A model generated the notes under the pieces. It was given only the letters and a program-made list of their open reading frames with translations. It did not search any database and was not told the origin of the DNA. Shown here piece by piece: positions 29,048 to 38,128 of a stretch of 64,000 nucleotides of DNA. Source of the DNA: Bog-473 sp963834405 (GTDB lineage Bacteria > Actinomycetota > Acidimicrobiia > Acidimicrobiales > RAAP-2); contig CAWIBX010000007.1 of assembly GCA_963834405.1 (NCBI GenBank), forward strand, positions 1,342,221 through 1,406,220, read 5' to 3'. The translations under genes were made by a program, and so were the position numbers. The stretch's first letter is position 1; the number at the start of each line of letters is the position of its first letter.

Positions 29048-30058
29048 TCAGTCCCCGGCGGCGTCCCCGCACACCGTCTCGACCAGGAGGCGGCTCACGA
29101 TGTAGGGGTCCATGTTGGCGTTCGGGCGACGGTCCTCGAGGTAGCCCTTCTTGTTCTGCGCCGTCTGCCACGGGATGCGGATGGACGCGCCGCGGTCGGA
29201 GGTGCCGTAGGTGAACGTGGTGTAGTGCGCCGTCTCGTGTGCGCCGGTCAACCGGCTCTCGATGCCAACGCCGTAGTTGGCGACGTGCTCGTCGACCCGC
29301 TTCCCCAAGGCTTCGCAGGCGGCGATGATGGCCTCCCAGCCGCCCTCGTCGCGCATGGCCTTGGTGGAGAAGTTGGTGTGCGCGCCGGCGCCGTTCCAGT
29401 CGCCGAGCACCGGCTTGGGCTCGAGCGTGGCGAAGACGTCGAAGTCCTCGGCGATGCGGAAGAGGAGCCAGCGCGCCGTCCAGAGCTGGTCGCCGATGAG
29501 CGGCGGCGGGAGGATCCCGATCTGGAACTCCCACTGCCCCATCATCACCTCGGCGTTGGTGCCCTCAATGCCCAGCCCGGCCTTGAGGCAGGCGGCGGTG
29601 TGCGCCTCGACGATGTGGCGGCCCGGCATCTTGTCGCCGCCGACGCCGCAGTAGTACGGCCCCTGCGGCGCGGGGAACCCGGCCTCGGGCCAGCCCAGCG
29701 GGCGCCCGTACTGGAAGAAGGTGTACTCCTGCTCCACGCCGAACCAGGGCTCCATGGCCGCGTACCGCTCCGCCGCCTCGAGGCAGGCGCGCCGGGTGTT
29801 GGTCGGGTGCGGCGACATGTCGGGCAGGAGCACCTCGCACATCACGAGCTTGTCGTTCTCGCCCCGCAGGGGATCCGGGCACACGAAGACGGGCTGGAGG
29901 ACGCAGTCCGAGTCGCTCCCCTCGGCCTGGTTGGTGCTCGACCCGTCGAATCCCCAGATCGGGGGCTCCTGGCCGTCTGCCACGATCTTGGTCTTGCTGC
30001 GCAGCAGCGGGTTGGGCTCGGTCCCGTCGATCCAGATGTACTCGGCCTGGTAGCTCAT
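29048..30058 (-). CDS. glnII: Glutamine synthetase type II (GSII)
   Basis: The product is 336 residues, the size of the eukaryotic-type GSII and much shorter than GlnA (about 470). WGFDGSSTNQAEGSDSD near residue 35 and the later EVMMGQWEFQIG, GDWNGAGAHTNFS and IRIPWQTA blocks hold the metal-, ammonia- and ATP-site residues. It condenses ammonia and glutamate. Organisms with glnII normally also have a GSI glnA elsewhere. A TTCAC-N15-GTGAA dyad at 30150-30174, about 100 bp upstream, may be a control site, but it does not match a GlnR box. Confidence 0.95.
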   Translation of the reverse strand: MSYQAEYIWIDGTEPNPLLRSKTKIVADGQEPPIWGFDGSSTNQAEGSDSDCVLQPVFVCPDPLRGENDKLVMCEVLLPDMSPHPTNTRRACLEAAERYAAMEPWFGVEQEYTFFQYGRPLGWPEAGFPAPQGPYYCGVGGDKMPGRHIVEAHTAACLKAGLGIEGTNAEVMMGQWEFQIGILPPPLIGDQLWTARWLLFRIAEDFDVFATLEPKPVLGDWNGAGAHTNFSTKAMRDEGGWEAIIAACEALGKRVDEHVANYGVGIESRLTGAHETAHYTTFTYGTSDRGASIRIPWQTAQNKKGYLEDRRPNANMDPYIVSRLLVETVCGDAAGD

Positions 30059-30231
30059 GAACTCTCCTGTGTTCCCCTTGTGCTCGTTTCGCGCACGGTT
30101 CCGGCGTGGGCAATGGCCCGGTCGTGGTTCCAGTGTCGCCGGACCCTATTTCACGGCGGTATCGGTTTTGTGAACCGACGATGAACTCGCTCCAGGCGCT
30201 CGGAGCCCGGGTGTGGGAGGACGGCCCCCTC

Positions 30232-30560
30232 CTACTTGGAGGCCTCCATCGTCACCATGCCGTGGATGAGCTCGAGCATGACCGTTCGGAAGCGTTCGCG
30301 CTCCCGGGCGGGATCGTCCGAACGCCCATCGCCAGGACCCCGCCCGTCACCGCCCCGAACAGGACATGGGCCAGCATGTCAAGGTCCTTCACCATGCAGA
30401 GGCGCTGGTGGGACGGGCCGGAGATGGCCTCGAGGAAGGTGTCGAAGACGCCGACGATCCCGCTTCAGGGGTCGGGCGCGCCGGCGCTCGCCTGGGCCAC
30501 CGTCTGGCAGCTCCGCTCCTCCTGCAGGACCAGGACCGCCTCAAAGAGGTCGCGCGGTGC
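30232..30560 (-). pseudogene. Remnant of a TetR-family regulator (ligand-binding part only)
   Basis: Reading the minus strand gives DLFEAVLVLQEERSCQTVAQ, an in-frame TGA, then GIVGVFDTFLEAISGP and DMLAHVLFGAVTGGVLAMG, and after a frameshift ERERFRTVMLELIHGMVTME to a TAG at 30232-30234. This is the C-terminal ligand-binding half of a TetR/AcrR regulator. The DNA-binding HTH that should precede it is missing. One nonsense codon and one indel, plus loss of the 5' part, mark it as dead. Confidence 0.6.
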
Positions 30561-30652
30561 CCGTCGTGATGCGGCTCGCCGCCGGGGCTGCCCGGCCGGC
30601 TCTCCATACCCGGGTGCTCGAGCCGGTGCCGTGAGCCGGGCCTGTACGCGAC

Positions 30653-30722
30653 GGAGGGCTGGATCTGAGATCCAGCCCTCCGGCCAGCCCCCCCCGGGCC
30701 TTACGCCTCCTGACGGAGGCGT
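30653..30722 (-). terminator. Two adjacent hairpins downstream of flp
   Basis: The first hairpin pairs 30653-30665 with 30669-30681 (13-bp perfect stem, 3-nt loop). The second pairs 30703-30710 with 30715-30722 (8-bp stem, TGAC-type loop). They follow the stop of the last flp gene on the minus strand and precede the TetR remnant. A double hairpin without a T-run is a plausible terminator for the pilin transcript, which is usually very abundant. Confidence 0.55.
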
Positions 30723-30765
30723 GACTTCCTGTTAGTGAGTGACCGGCGGTGTCCCGCCGGAACGA

Positions 30766-30993
30766 CTAGCAGGTCGTCGAGTTAAGTCCACCGACGCAGG
30801 TGTTGGCGTTGCTGAACAGGTTGGAGATGCCTCCACCCAGCGCAGCGACCGCAACGACCGCGACGACGGCGATGAGGCCCACCAGCAGCGCGTACTCCAC
30901 CATGGAGGCGCCGCGCTCTGTGCGTGCCCGCTCAAGCAACGTTCCGTGCATGCCCTTCACTGCCACGAAAGCATTGATAAAAAGCTCAACCAT
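30766..30993 (-). CDS. flp: Flp-type pilin, copy 1
   Basis: The product is 75 residues from ATG 30991-30993. A short leader ends in RGAS, and the mature helix starts with MVEYALLVGLIAVVAVVAV. The Glu five residues after the processing site region and the hydrophobic stalk are diagnostic of class IVb Flp prepilins, cut by the TadV/CpaA peptidase. The C-terminus has two cysteines (ANTCVGGLNSTTC) that may form a loop. It is nearly identical to the second copy 300 bp upstream. Confidence 0.93.
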   Translation of the reverse strand: MVELFINAFVAVKGMHGTLLERARTERGASMVEYALLVGLIAVVAVVAVAALGGGISNLFSNANTCVGGLNSTTC

Positions 30994-31289
30994 CGTTCTG
31001 TTGCTCCCCTCTGTGCCCCGAACAGATTCCCCCGCGGAGCCTGTTCCATTTGTTCGACATCTCATGACCCGGGCCAGAAAGACGGTGCGCCCTCTGGACC
31101 GAAGCCATGCGATGCGATCTCTTTTTGCCTGTTCTTCCTGTGATGCATTCCCGTGTCCCCATTGCCCCAAGGCGGACAGCGGGCTGGGCCGACCGAAGCC
31201 GGCCCAGCCCTACCGTCATCCCATTGGGGAAGGGGGAATTTTCCCTTAGGGAAAGCATGCACAGCTGGTGCGGCTAAGTGCCGCGTCTG

Positions 31290-31517
31290 CTAGCAGGTCG
31301 TGCTGTTCAGGCCACCAACACAGGTGTTGGCGTTGCTGAAGAGCTTCGAGATGCCACCACCGAGCGCAGCCACCGCAACCACGGCGACAACGGCGATGAG
31401 GCCCACGAGCAGCGCGTACTCCACCATGGAGGCACCACGCTCGGTCCGCGCACGCTCAAGCAGGGTGCTGTGGAAACCACGCACCGCGAAGAACGCGTTC
31501 AGAAACAGCTCAGTCAT
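31290..31517 (-). CDS. flp: Flp-type pilin, copy 2
   Basis: The product is 75 residues and differs from copy 1 mainly in the leader (MTELFLNAFFAVRGFHSTLL) and at one Lys/Asn in the loop. The leader-to-helix border ERARTERGAS/MVEYALLVGL and the final ANTCVGGLNSTTC are the same. The start has only a C/T-poor, purine-rich run (GGGGAGAGGGG) upstream as ribosome-binding site. A small hairpin (TTTCCC/GGGAAA, 31240-31254) lies between the copies and may attenuate transcription into copy 1. Confidence 0.93.
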   Translation of the reverse strand: MTELFLNAFFAVRGFHSTLLERARTERGASMVEYALLVGLIAVVAVVAVAALGGGISKLFSNANTCVGGLNSTTC

Positions 31518-31645
31518 TGTTTTTTCCCCTCTCTCCCCCCAATGAGACCGAGCGGAGCCCGACCCGTCTGGAGTTCCTTCCCACCGTCATTGTCTCGGCC
31601 GTTCGGCCGCAGTTCTATAGGCTTTTCAGCCCAATTGTGCTGGGG

Positions 31646-32146
31646 TTATTCGATGGTGACGAGGCCCATGACCACGGCACGAACGAGCGCGTGGGTGCGG
31701 TTGGTCACGTCGAGCTTCTGGAAGATGGCCGCCAGGTGATTCTTGGTTGTCTTCGGGCTGATGTAGAGCCGCTGTGAGATTTCGCTGTTGGTCGCGCCCT
31801 CGGCGAGGAGCTGCAGGACCTCGAGCTCACGCTGGGTCAGTGACCACGGCCCCCATTGCCGGTCGTCGTCCCGTCGCTCTGCCTCTACCGCTCCCTTGTC
31901 GGGGTCGCGGTAATCCTCGTCCGTGACGGTGTCGGTGACGGTGACGGTGTCGTTGTCGGTGTCGGTGTCGTACAGCGCCAGCGACCCACTCGTCTCCACG
32001 GATTCACGCCGGTGCTCGGTTGAGAAGCCGGTCGGTCCCGAGACGGATACCTGCGAATAGAACGTCCACTCCGGCTCCTTTTGGAGCCCGTTCGTCGTCG
32101 GCTGCGGCGCACTGGTCCACAGGATCGACGTGGCTGTATTCGCCAT
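31646..32146 (-). CDS. LuxR-type HTH regulator without receiver domain
   Basis: The product is 166 residues. The C-terminal 65 residues are a GerE/LuxR HTH: LTQRELEVLQLLAEGATNSE, then ISQRLYISPKTTKNHLAAIF. The N-terminal 95 residues match no sensor domain and contain a Asp/Thr/Val low-complexity stretch (about 59-78) coded by a GACGGTGTCGGT-like DNA repeat. It lies between tadC and the flp genes on the same strand, so it is the obvious candidate regulator of pilus expression. ATG is preceded by GAGGGGGAGG. Confidence 0.85.
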   Translation of the reverse strand: MANTATSILWTSAPQPTTNGLQKEPEWTFYSQVSVSGPTGFSTEHRRESVETSGSLALYDTDTDNDTVTVTDTVTDEDYRDPDKGAVEAERRDDDRQWGPWSLTQRELEVLQLLAEGATNSEISQRLYISPKTTKNHLAAIFQKLDVTNRTHALVRAVVMGLVTIE

Positions 32147-32226
32147 TGCCTCCCCCTCAATTCCGCCCCGGACGGCACTCCGGTGCGGCTCCTCCCCCCG
32201 CCGCTCACGGCGGGAATTCCCAGGTC

Positions 32227-32255
32227 ATTGTACGCCGGAGGTGTGGTTGAGCCAA
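32227..32255 (-). promoter_or_regulatory. Sigma-70-like promoter of the LuxR gene
   Basis: On the minus strand TTGGCT (32250-32255) and TACAAT (32227-32232) are separated by exactly 17 bp. This matches the vegetative consensus at four and five of six positions. A dyad with TTGA/TCAA ends overlaps the -35 box. The predicted transcript starts near 32220, some 75 nt before the regulator's ATG, and could continue into the two flp genes. Confidence 0.5.
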
Positions 32256-32360
32256 TGGGATCAACCCAATTCGGGGGCACCGCACCCCTCCCGCAATCCT
32301 GCTGCCACCCACTTGTGTCCGTCCCTTGTCAAAGGGACGAGACGGTGGGTTCAGGCGGGC

Positions 32361-33308
32361 TCAGGCGCCGTGGAACGCGTGCTTGATGGGGCCGACGATC
32401 GGGCCCAACACGACGATGAGGATTGCGGGCAGGAAGCAGAACGCGAGCGGGAAGAGGATCTTCACCGGCACCTTGGCCGCCTTTTCACGGGCGCGCTGCC
32501 GGCGCTTGTCGCGCATTTCGTCCGCCTGTGCCTGCAGCACGCGGCCGATCGGAAGGCCGAGCGCGTCGGCCTGCGAGAGCACGACCGCGAACGTCACGAG
32601 GTCGTCGATATCCGTGCGCAGCTTCAGGTTCTCGAGCGCGTCGTGCCGGGACAGGCCGAGCTCCATCTCCCGCAGCGTAAGACGAAGCTCGTCGGACACG
32701 GGCGACTCGAAACGGGCGCATGAGACCTGCATGGCCTGCTCCAGGCCCAGACCGGCCGCCACTGAGATGGTCATCAGGTCGAGGACGTCGGGCAGGTCGT
32801 TGGTGACGCGCTCACGTCGCTTCTTGATGCGGTGACGCAGCCAGTAGCTGGGGCCGAGGCCGCCGATCATCGGCAGGATGAACAGCATGGCCAGCCCGAT
32901 CTTCACGCTGACGACGCCGCTTACCAAGGCGACGAATCCGGCCCCGATGCCAAGCAGCACCGAGCCCACCTGAATCGCCACGTACTCCTCCGCCCGCACC
33001 GAGCCCGTGAGCCCGGCCCTGAGCAGGTCGGCGTGCACCCGGTCGATGTCGCTCGACGGGTAGAGCCGCGACAGGCTGTGCTTCAGCCCACCGGTCACGG
33101 GCGCGAAGATCCGCTGTACCAGCGGCGTCTGCACCCGGTCGGGCAGCTGGACCTCCTCGGCGTAGTTCTCGGCGTCGGTGCCCAGTGACCGGATGAAGTC
33201 GAGGCGCTGCGAGGACTTGTGGGTGCGCCACGCCGCCGCGCCGAAGACGATGACGCCGACCGTCATGAGCGTGATGCCCACCGCCGGCACGATGTATGCC
33301 GCGTTCAC
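32361..33308 (-). CDS. tadC: TadC, pilus assembly inner-membrane protein (T2SSF family)
   Basis: The product is 315 residues from a GTG start. It has an N-terminal TM (YIVPAVGITLMTVGVIVFGA), a central pair of TM helices, the T2SSF domain (LPDVLDLMTISVAAGLGLEQ, about residues 170-290) and a final TM helix. In Tad systems TadB and TadC form the membrane platform on which the TadA ATPase drives Flp assembly. It follows tadB by 21 bp. Confidence 0.9.
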   Translation of the reverse strand: MNAAYIVPAVGITLMTVGVIVFGAAAWRTHKSSQRLDFIRSLGTDAENYAEEVQLPDRVQTPLVQRIFAPVTGGLKHSLSRLYPSSDIDRVHADLLRAGLTGSVRAEEYVAIQVGSVLLGIGAGFVALVSGVVSVKIGLAMLFILPMIGGLGPSYWLRHRIKKRRERVTNDLPDVLDLMTISVAAGLGLEQAMQVSCARFESPVSDELRLTLREMELGLSRHDALENLKLRTDIDDLVTFAVVLSQADALGLPIGRVLQAQADEMRDKRRQRAREKAAKVPVKILFPLAFCFLPAILIVVLGPIVGPIKHAFHGA

Positions 33309-33329
33309 GTGAACCGATCCCCCCCGAAC

Positions 33330-34328
33330 TCAGACCTTGATGTTGACCATTTTGCGGACGATCATGAACCCGACCAGCATGAGGCCCGCGGTGCCGAGCA
33401 GCACGACGAGCCCGATGCCGTGCAGCATCGGGTGAAGGTATCCCGGGTCTTTCATTTCCAGCGCGCCGACCAGGAACAGCGGGATGGCGAAGAGCACGTA
33501 GCCCGACATGCGTCCTTCGGCCGAGAGCGTCTGGACCTCGCGGCGCACCTCCTGGCGGGTGCGCATGAACGAGGCCAGCGTGTGGAGGATGGGGGCCAGA
33601 CGGCCACCAGTGGACTGCTGAATGCGCACCGCCTCCACCGCCCACTTCAGGTCCTCGACCCCGGATCGCTCGGCCATGTTCTCGAGCGCCACCACCATGT
33701 CCGAGCCGACGGCCACTTCGGCCATGACCCGGTCCAGCTCGGCCGAGAGCGGTGGCCGGGCGTCGCGACGGTACATGTCGATGGCCCGCTGGAAGGTCTG
33801 GCCGCCCTCCACGGAAGCGGCCATGAGGGCGAGGGCGTCGGGCAGCTGCTCCTGGATCTTCTTGATCTTCTTGCCGGCCCGGTACGAAGGCAGGTACCAG
33901 GCGATGCAGCCGACCAACGCGAGAGCGACGACCGACGCGATCGGGGTTCCGGTCAGCACACCCGCTATCACCGCCAGCATGAGGGCGATGCCCGAGGTGA
34001 TGACGATGTACTCTCCCGCGCGCAGGGGAATGGACGCCCGGTCGAGGCGCTGCTCGAGTGCGCCCGAGGTGTCGATGCGCCCGAAGATGCCCGCGATGCG
34101 GACCGTGAGTGCCGACAGCTCGCCGTGCTCCGGCGACTCGCTGACGACCTCGACCGGCACCGGGGCCTGGCCCATGGTGTCGTCGAGGATCTCGGCGAGG
34201 GTGCGCTGCTTGGTGCGCACCCGCATGATGAGGGCGACTGCGGAGAGCGCGAGCCCGCCCCCGATGAGGACGGCGGCGGCGAAGGCCCCGGCCTGCGCGC
34301 TGAGGACGGCGGTGGTCACGGTGCTCAC
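33330..34328 (-). CDS. tadB: TadB, pilus assembly inner-membrane protein (T2SSF family)
   Basis: The product is 332 residues starting at GTG inside a GTGA overlap with tadA. It has N-terminal TM helices (about 10-33 and 103-140), the T2SSF domain (LPDALALMAASVEGGQTFQR, about residues 175-290) and two C-terminal TM helices. It partners with TadC. The order tadA-tadB-tadC is that of a canonical tad locus. Confidence 0.9.
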   Translation of the reverse strand: MSTVTTAVLSAQAGAFAAAVLIGGGLALSAVALIMRVRTKQRTLAEILDDTMGQAPVPVEVVSESPEHGELSALTVRIAGIFGRIDTSGALEQRLDRASIPLRAGEYIVITSGIALMLAVIAGVLTGTPIASVVALALVGCIAWYLPSYRAGKKIKKIQEQLPDALALMAASVEGGQTFQRAIDMYRRDARPPLSAELDRVMAEVAVGSDMVVALENMAERSGVEDLKWAVEAVRIQQSTGGRLAPILHTLASFMRTRQEVRREVQTLSAEGRMSGYVLFAIPLFLVGALEMKDPGYLHPMLHGIGLVVLLGTAGLMLVGFMIVRKMVNIKV

Positions 34329-35862
34329 TTCCCGTCGCGCCGGCGGGCGGCCAGCATCTCGTAGATCTCCTCCGACGGCGGCTCCACCCGGCCCGGTCGG
34401 GAGGGCCGGTGGTGGCGGCGCCCCTCCGACCGGTCCGTGTTGAACAGCGGATCGCTGTCGTTGCGGAACAGGTTGGGCGCCACCTCGACGCCGTTGAGCG
34501 CGAGCTCGTCGAGGATCTTGGGGCGCAGGCCGGTCGGCACCAGGCGGCCCATCCCCTCGGCCGTGTCCACCCGGTGGAAGATGTCCTGGAGGAGGACGGT
34601 GTCGCCCTCCATGCCCTGGATCTCGGTGATGGACGAGACGATGCGGGGCCCTTCCGCGGTCCGCTGCAGCTGGACCATGAGGCCGACGGCGAGCGTGATC
34701 TGTTCCCGGATGGCGCGCTGGGGCAACTCGACACCGCCCATCATGACCATCGTCTCCAGACGGCTGAGCAGCTCGCGGGGCTGTTGGCGTGCACCGTGGT
34801 CATGGAGCCGGCGTGGCCGGTGTTCATGGCCTGGAGCATGTCCAGCGTCTCGGGCCCGCGGCACTCACCGACGATGATGCGGTCGGGCCGCATACGCAGG
34901 GAGTTGCGGACCAGGTCACGGATGCGGACCTCGCCCGTCCCTTCGGCGTTGGCCTGCCGGGTCTCGAGCGTGACCACGTGCACGCCCTGGAGCTGGAGCT
35001 CGGCCGACTCCTCAATGGTGATGAGGCGCTCACCCTCGGGGATGAAGTTGGACAGCACGTTGAGCATGGTCGTCTTACCGGTGCCGGTACCGCCGACGAC
35101 GATCATGGAGATCTTCCCCCGCACGGCCGCCTCCAGGAACACGGCTGCGTCCATGGAGACCGAGCCGAGGGAGATGAGGTCCTGCATGACGAGTGCCCGC
35201 TCGGGGAATTTCCGGATGGTGAGCACCGGGCCCCGGATGGCGAGCGGCGGGACGATGGCGTTGATACGGGAGCCGTCGGCCAGGCGGGCGTCCACCATGG
35301 GCGAGGACTCGTCGACGCGCCGGCCGACCGCGGCCACCATGCGCTCGATGATGCGCCGGTACTGGTGGAGCGAGTTGAACAGGATCTCGCTCTTCTCGAT
35401 GCGGCCCTTTCGCTCGATCCAGATCTCGTTCCAGTTGTTGCACATGATCTCGGTGATGGTCCCGTCGGCGAGGAGCATTTCGAGAGGCCCGTAGCCGAGC
35501 GAGTCCTCGAGCATCTCCTCGACGAAGCGCTGCCGCTCGATGGGGGAGATCCCGATGTCCTCCCGCTCGAGGATCTCGTTCACCGTCGAGCGGACCTTGG
35601 CCCGCAGCTCGTCGGGCGTGAAGTCGGCCGCGCCCGGCGCGATCTCCGCCAGGACCTTGGCCTGCACCTTCTGCTTGGACTGGGCCCACCCGTCCGAGTT
35701 GTTCGCCCGGTCGGTGGCGCGCCGGCCCGGGTTTTTCGTGGGCGTGAAGGCCTCCTTTTGGCCGGCATCGCCGGGGGTGCGCTTGCGGGGCGCCTGCTCG
35801 TCCTGGCCGCGCGGCGGGTCGCCGCCGCCGTCGGCCGCAGCGAGCTTCTCACTCAGGTTCAT
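34325..35862 (-). CDS. tadA: TadA/CpaF pilus secretion ATPase, interrupted by a one-base frameshift
   Basis: The N-terminal frame (35862 to 34741) gives the CpaF N-domain, Walker A (VGGTGTGKTTML) and the Walker B region (RMRPDRIIVGECRGPE), then HAGSMTTVHANSP. It then runs out of phase. The continuation, ELLSRLETMVMMGGVELPQR to the C-terminus, is in another frame (up to 34325). One base is missing in the four-base run of G on the plus strand at 34777-34780; one more would restore a protein of about 512 residues. The split removes the C-terminal ATPase part. Either pilus assembly is dead here or the base is a consensus error. Confidence 0.85.
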
Positions 35863-35867
35863 GGGGA

Positions 35868-37163
35868 TCAGGCCCTTTCGAGCTCAGGCACCTTGGTGGT
35901 GCGATGCCTCCGCATCAGCCGTCGGATCCCGCCGGGCCCGCGGCCGTCGCCGTTCGAGTTCGTGCTCGTGCCGAGGACGGGAGTCACCTCGCCGTTGAGG
36001 AACTGGTGCATGCCCCCGGCCAGCTTCTTGCCGATCTCCGAGCTGGCCGCCGAGACCAGTGCCGGCTTGCCCTTGTTGATCGACCTCATCACTTCACGCG
36101 AATACGGGAGGACGGAGACGATCTTGTTGTCGAGCACCTCCTGGACGTCGCCGATGTCAATGCCGATGTCGTCCTCGACCTTGTTCAGGACGACGCCGAT
36201 CGTCTCGCTGTTGATGCGCAGCTTCTCGAGCGTCGTGAGGAACACCCGCATGTTCCTGATGCTGGGAAGGTCGAGCGTGACCATGCAGAGCACCCGGGTC
36301 GAGTGGTCGAATGCGGCGAGCACGATCTCCGACAGCTGGGCCGGCGTGTCGACGACGATGTAGTCGAAGTGCCGGCGCAGGGCGCCCATGACCTTGTAGA
36401 CGTCCTTCGGCGCGATCATGTCGGCGTCGGCCGGGCTGAACGGCGCCGCCAGCACCGAGAACCCGAGGTCGTGCTCTTCGAGGTACTCCTCCACGTGCTC
36501 GTCGAGGTCGTCGTCGTCGACGGGCTCGCGCGAGAGCAGGTCCGAGATCGTGAACCGCGGCCGCAGGTGCAACGCCGTCGAGACCTCGCCGAACTGCAGG
36601 TCGAGGTCGACCAGGCAGACACGCTGGCCGGTCTGCGCCGCCAGGTAACAGGCCAGGTTGGTGGCGTAGAACGTCTTGCCGCAGCCGCCGCTCGAGGAGG
36701 CCACAGTGAAGACCTCGGCGAAGTGCGCGCGTTCGACCACGACGCCGTCGGCCGCCACCACGGGAAGCGTCGGGCCGCTCGACGACTCCGAGACGTCGGC
36801 GATGTCGAACGCTCGCTTCAGTGCCGTGGACAGCTGGCGCTTGCTGGTCGGGTACTCGACCAGCTCGACGGCGCCCGTCCGCACGATGTCGCTCAGGTTG
36901 GCCTTGGGCTTGGGGCCGAGCGCCAGCACGACGGCCGGCACCGCACCCGCGGCCCGCAACGTCGCCAGCCGGGCCATGCCGGCATGGCTGTCGAACACCG
37001 GCCCGGCGACGAGGACGTCGAACGGGCCCTGCTCCTGCACCTCCTCGACCACGTCAATGACGTTGGTACTGGTGACGACCTGGTATCCGGGGCCGAGCGA
37101 GGCTTGAATGGCCCGGCTCAGCGCCGGCGACCGGCTGATGACGAGGATCCTGCGAGAAATCAT
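35868..37163 (-). CDS. tadZ: TadZ/CpaE pilus localisation protein (ParA/MinD-like)
   Basis: The product is 431 residues from ATG 37161-37163, overlapping the cpaB stop. The N-terminal 120 residues are an atypical receiver-like domain (ILVISRSPALSRAIQASLG). The C-terminal part is a ParA/MinD ATPase with the deviant Walker A ASSSGGCGKTFYATNLA (about residues 155-171), VCLVDLDLQFGEV and DYIVVDTPAQLSE. TadZ places the Tad machine at the cell pole or membrane. The Arg-rich C-terminus is variable. Confidence 0.9.
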   Translation of the reverse strand: MISRRILVISRSPALSRAIQASLGPGYQVVTSTNVIDVVEEVQEQGPFDVLVAGPVFDSHAGMARLATLRAAGAVPAVVLALGPKPKANLSDIVRTGAVELVEYPTSKRQLSTALKRAFDIADVSESSSGPTLPVVAADGVVVERAHFAEVFTVASSSGGCGKTFYATNLACYLAAQTGQRVCLVDLDLQFGEVSTALHLRPRFTISDLLSREPVDDDDLDEHVEEYLEEHDLGFSVLAAPFSPADADMIAPKDVYKVMGALRRHFDYIVVDTPAQLSEIVLAAFDHSTRVLCMVTLDLPSIRNMRVFLTTLEKLRINSETIGVVLNKVEDDIGIDIGDVQEVLDNKIVSVLPYSREVMRSINKGKPALVSAASSEIGKKLAGGMHQFLNGEVTPVLGTSTNSNGDGRGPGGIRRLMRRHRTTKVPELERA

Positions 37164-37924
37164 GGAGCACCTGTGGTCTGGTCGGTGCCGATGCACTGGG
37201 CGACCGGCGGAGGGTTGGTGTCGTGCTGGGTCTGGACCACCGAGATGGTCTCGTTCTGGGAAAGGAACTGCAGCGTGCGGGCGTTGGTCGGCGACAGCGC
37301 CAGGAGGAGCGTCTCGCCGGACGGGATGGTGCGGCCGTCGCTCCCCTTCGTTCCCGACAGGGACGGGCTCGTCTGCGAGACGTCGAGCACCTGAATGTCC
37401 GCCATGGCCAGCTCGGTGCAAGGCAGCGGCAGCGTGTTGCTGATCCCACTGTTGGTGGAGACCTTGGTGATGTTGGCGTAGACGTCGACGTGACCGCCAG
37501 GCTGCAGGTAACCGGCCAGGTTGCCGGCGCCGCTGATGGAGACCGTCATGGCGTCGAGGCCGCTCGGCACGGAGATGGACGACGTGCTCGCAATCAGCTC
37601 GGTCGAGTTGACGGCCTTGCCCTTCTGGACAGGCGATGTCAGCACCTCATCCTGCAGCGCCTGCAAGGACGACAAGTCGGCGGGCGAGTACGTCTTGGTC
37701 GGCACGAGCTCCAGGGCAACGAGGCCCTGGGAGACCATGGCCTGGCCCGTCGTGCCGGCGGGGATGTTCTCCTTGGCCACCACGGCCGTCGTGGTCGTCC
37801 CGGCCACGACGGTCTGGCTCCCCGAGTGCTTCGAGGCGCTCTTGACACTGGCGTAGGCGATGGCGCCACCCGCGACGAACAGGATCACGCCGATCACAAC
37901 CAATATGAGCGTCTGCTTCTTCAC
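37160..37924 (-). CDS. cpaB: CpaB/RcpC-like pilus assembly protein with SAF domain
   Basis: The product is 254 residues. An N-terminal TM helix (LILVVIGVILFVAGGAIAYA) is followed by a SAF domain (VVAKENIPAGTTGQAMVSQG, about residues 48-67) and the RcpC region (MTVSISGAGNLAGYLQPGGH). CpaB helps the outer part of the pilus channel or binds cell-wall glycan. It is the first gene of the minus-strand tad operon. Its promoter should be in the divergent region with the mirror-image elements. Confidence 0.85.
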   Translation of the reverse strand: MKKQTLILVVIGVILFVAGGAIAYASVKSASKHSGSQTVVAGTTTTAVVAKENIPAGTTGQAMVSQGLVALELVPTKTYSPADLSSLQALQDEVLTSPVQKGKAVNSTELIASTSSISVPSGLDAMTVSISGAGNLAGYLQPGGHVDVYANITKVSTNSGISNTLPLPCTELAMADIQVLDVSQTSPSLSGTKGSDGRTIPSGETLLLALSPTNARTLQFLSQNETISVVQTQHDTNPPPVAQCIGTDQTTGAP

Positions 37925-38051
37925 AGAACCTTCCCCCTCTCAACGGACGGCCACATTCCCCCGTCACGTCCTCTGCGCTGCGTGGTCGGCGCCCTCGTCG
38001 AGGCCGCGGGCCGGTTGGCTCCGTTGGAGGGTACGACGACAACCCGCCGAC

Positions 38052-38128
38052 GTACATAGGTCCTTTTGACCATTCTCCAACCGAGCGCCCCTGGTCGCGG
38101 CACTAAATGGTCCATATGACCTATGTAC
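38052..38128. promoter_or_regulatory. Mirror-image operator/promoter pair between divergent tad operons
   Basis: Two 23-nt arms, 38052-38074 and 38106-38128, are inverted copies of each other, identical except for the five central bases. Each arm reads AATGGTC-N5-GACCTATGTAC outward, so each contains its own dyad GGTC-N5-GACC next to a -10-like TATGTA. The left arm points to cpaB (start 37924) and the right arm to tadE (start 38221). The symmetry indicates one regulator and matched promoters for both operons. That the LuxR-type protein binds here is only a guess. Confidence 0.6.

Noticed and set aside
30150..30174. GlnR box upstream of glnII
   Set aside because: Only a TTCAC-N15-GTGAA dyad is present; the GTnAC-N6-GAAAC pattern of GlnR sites is not matched.
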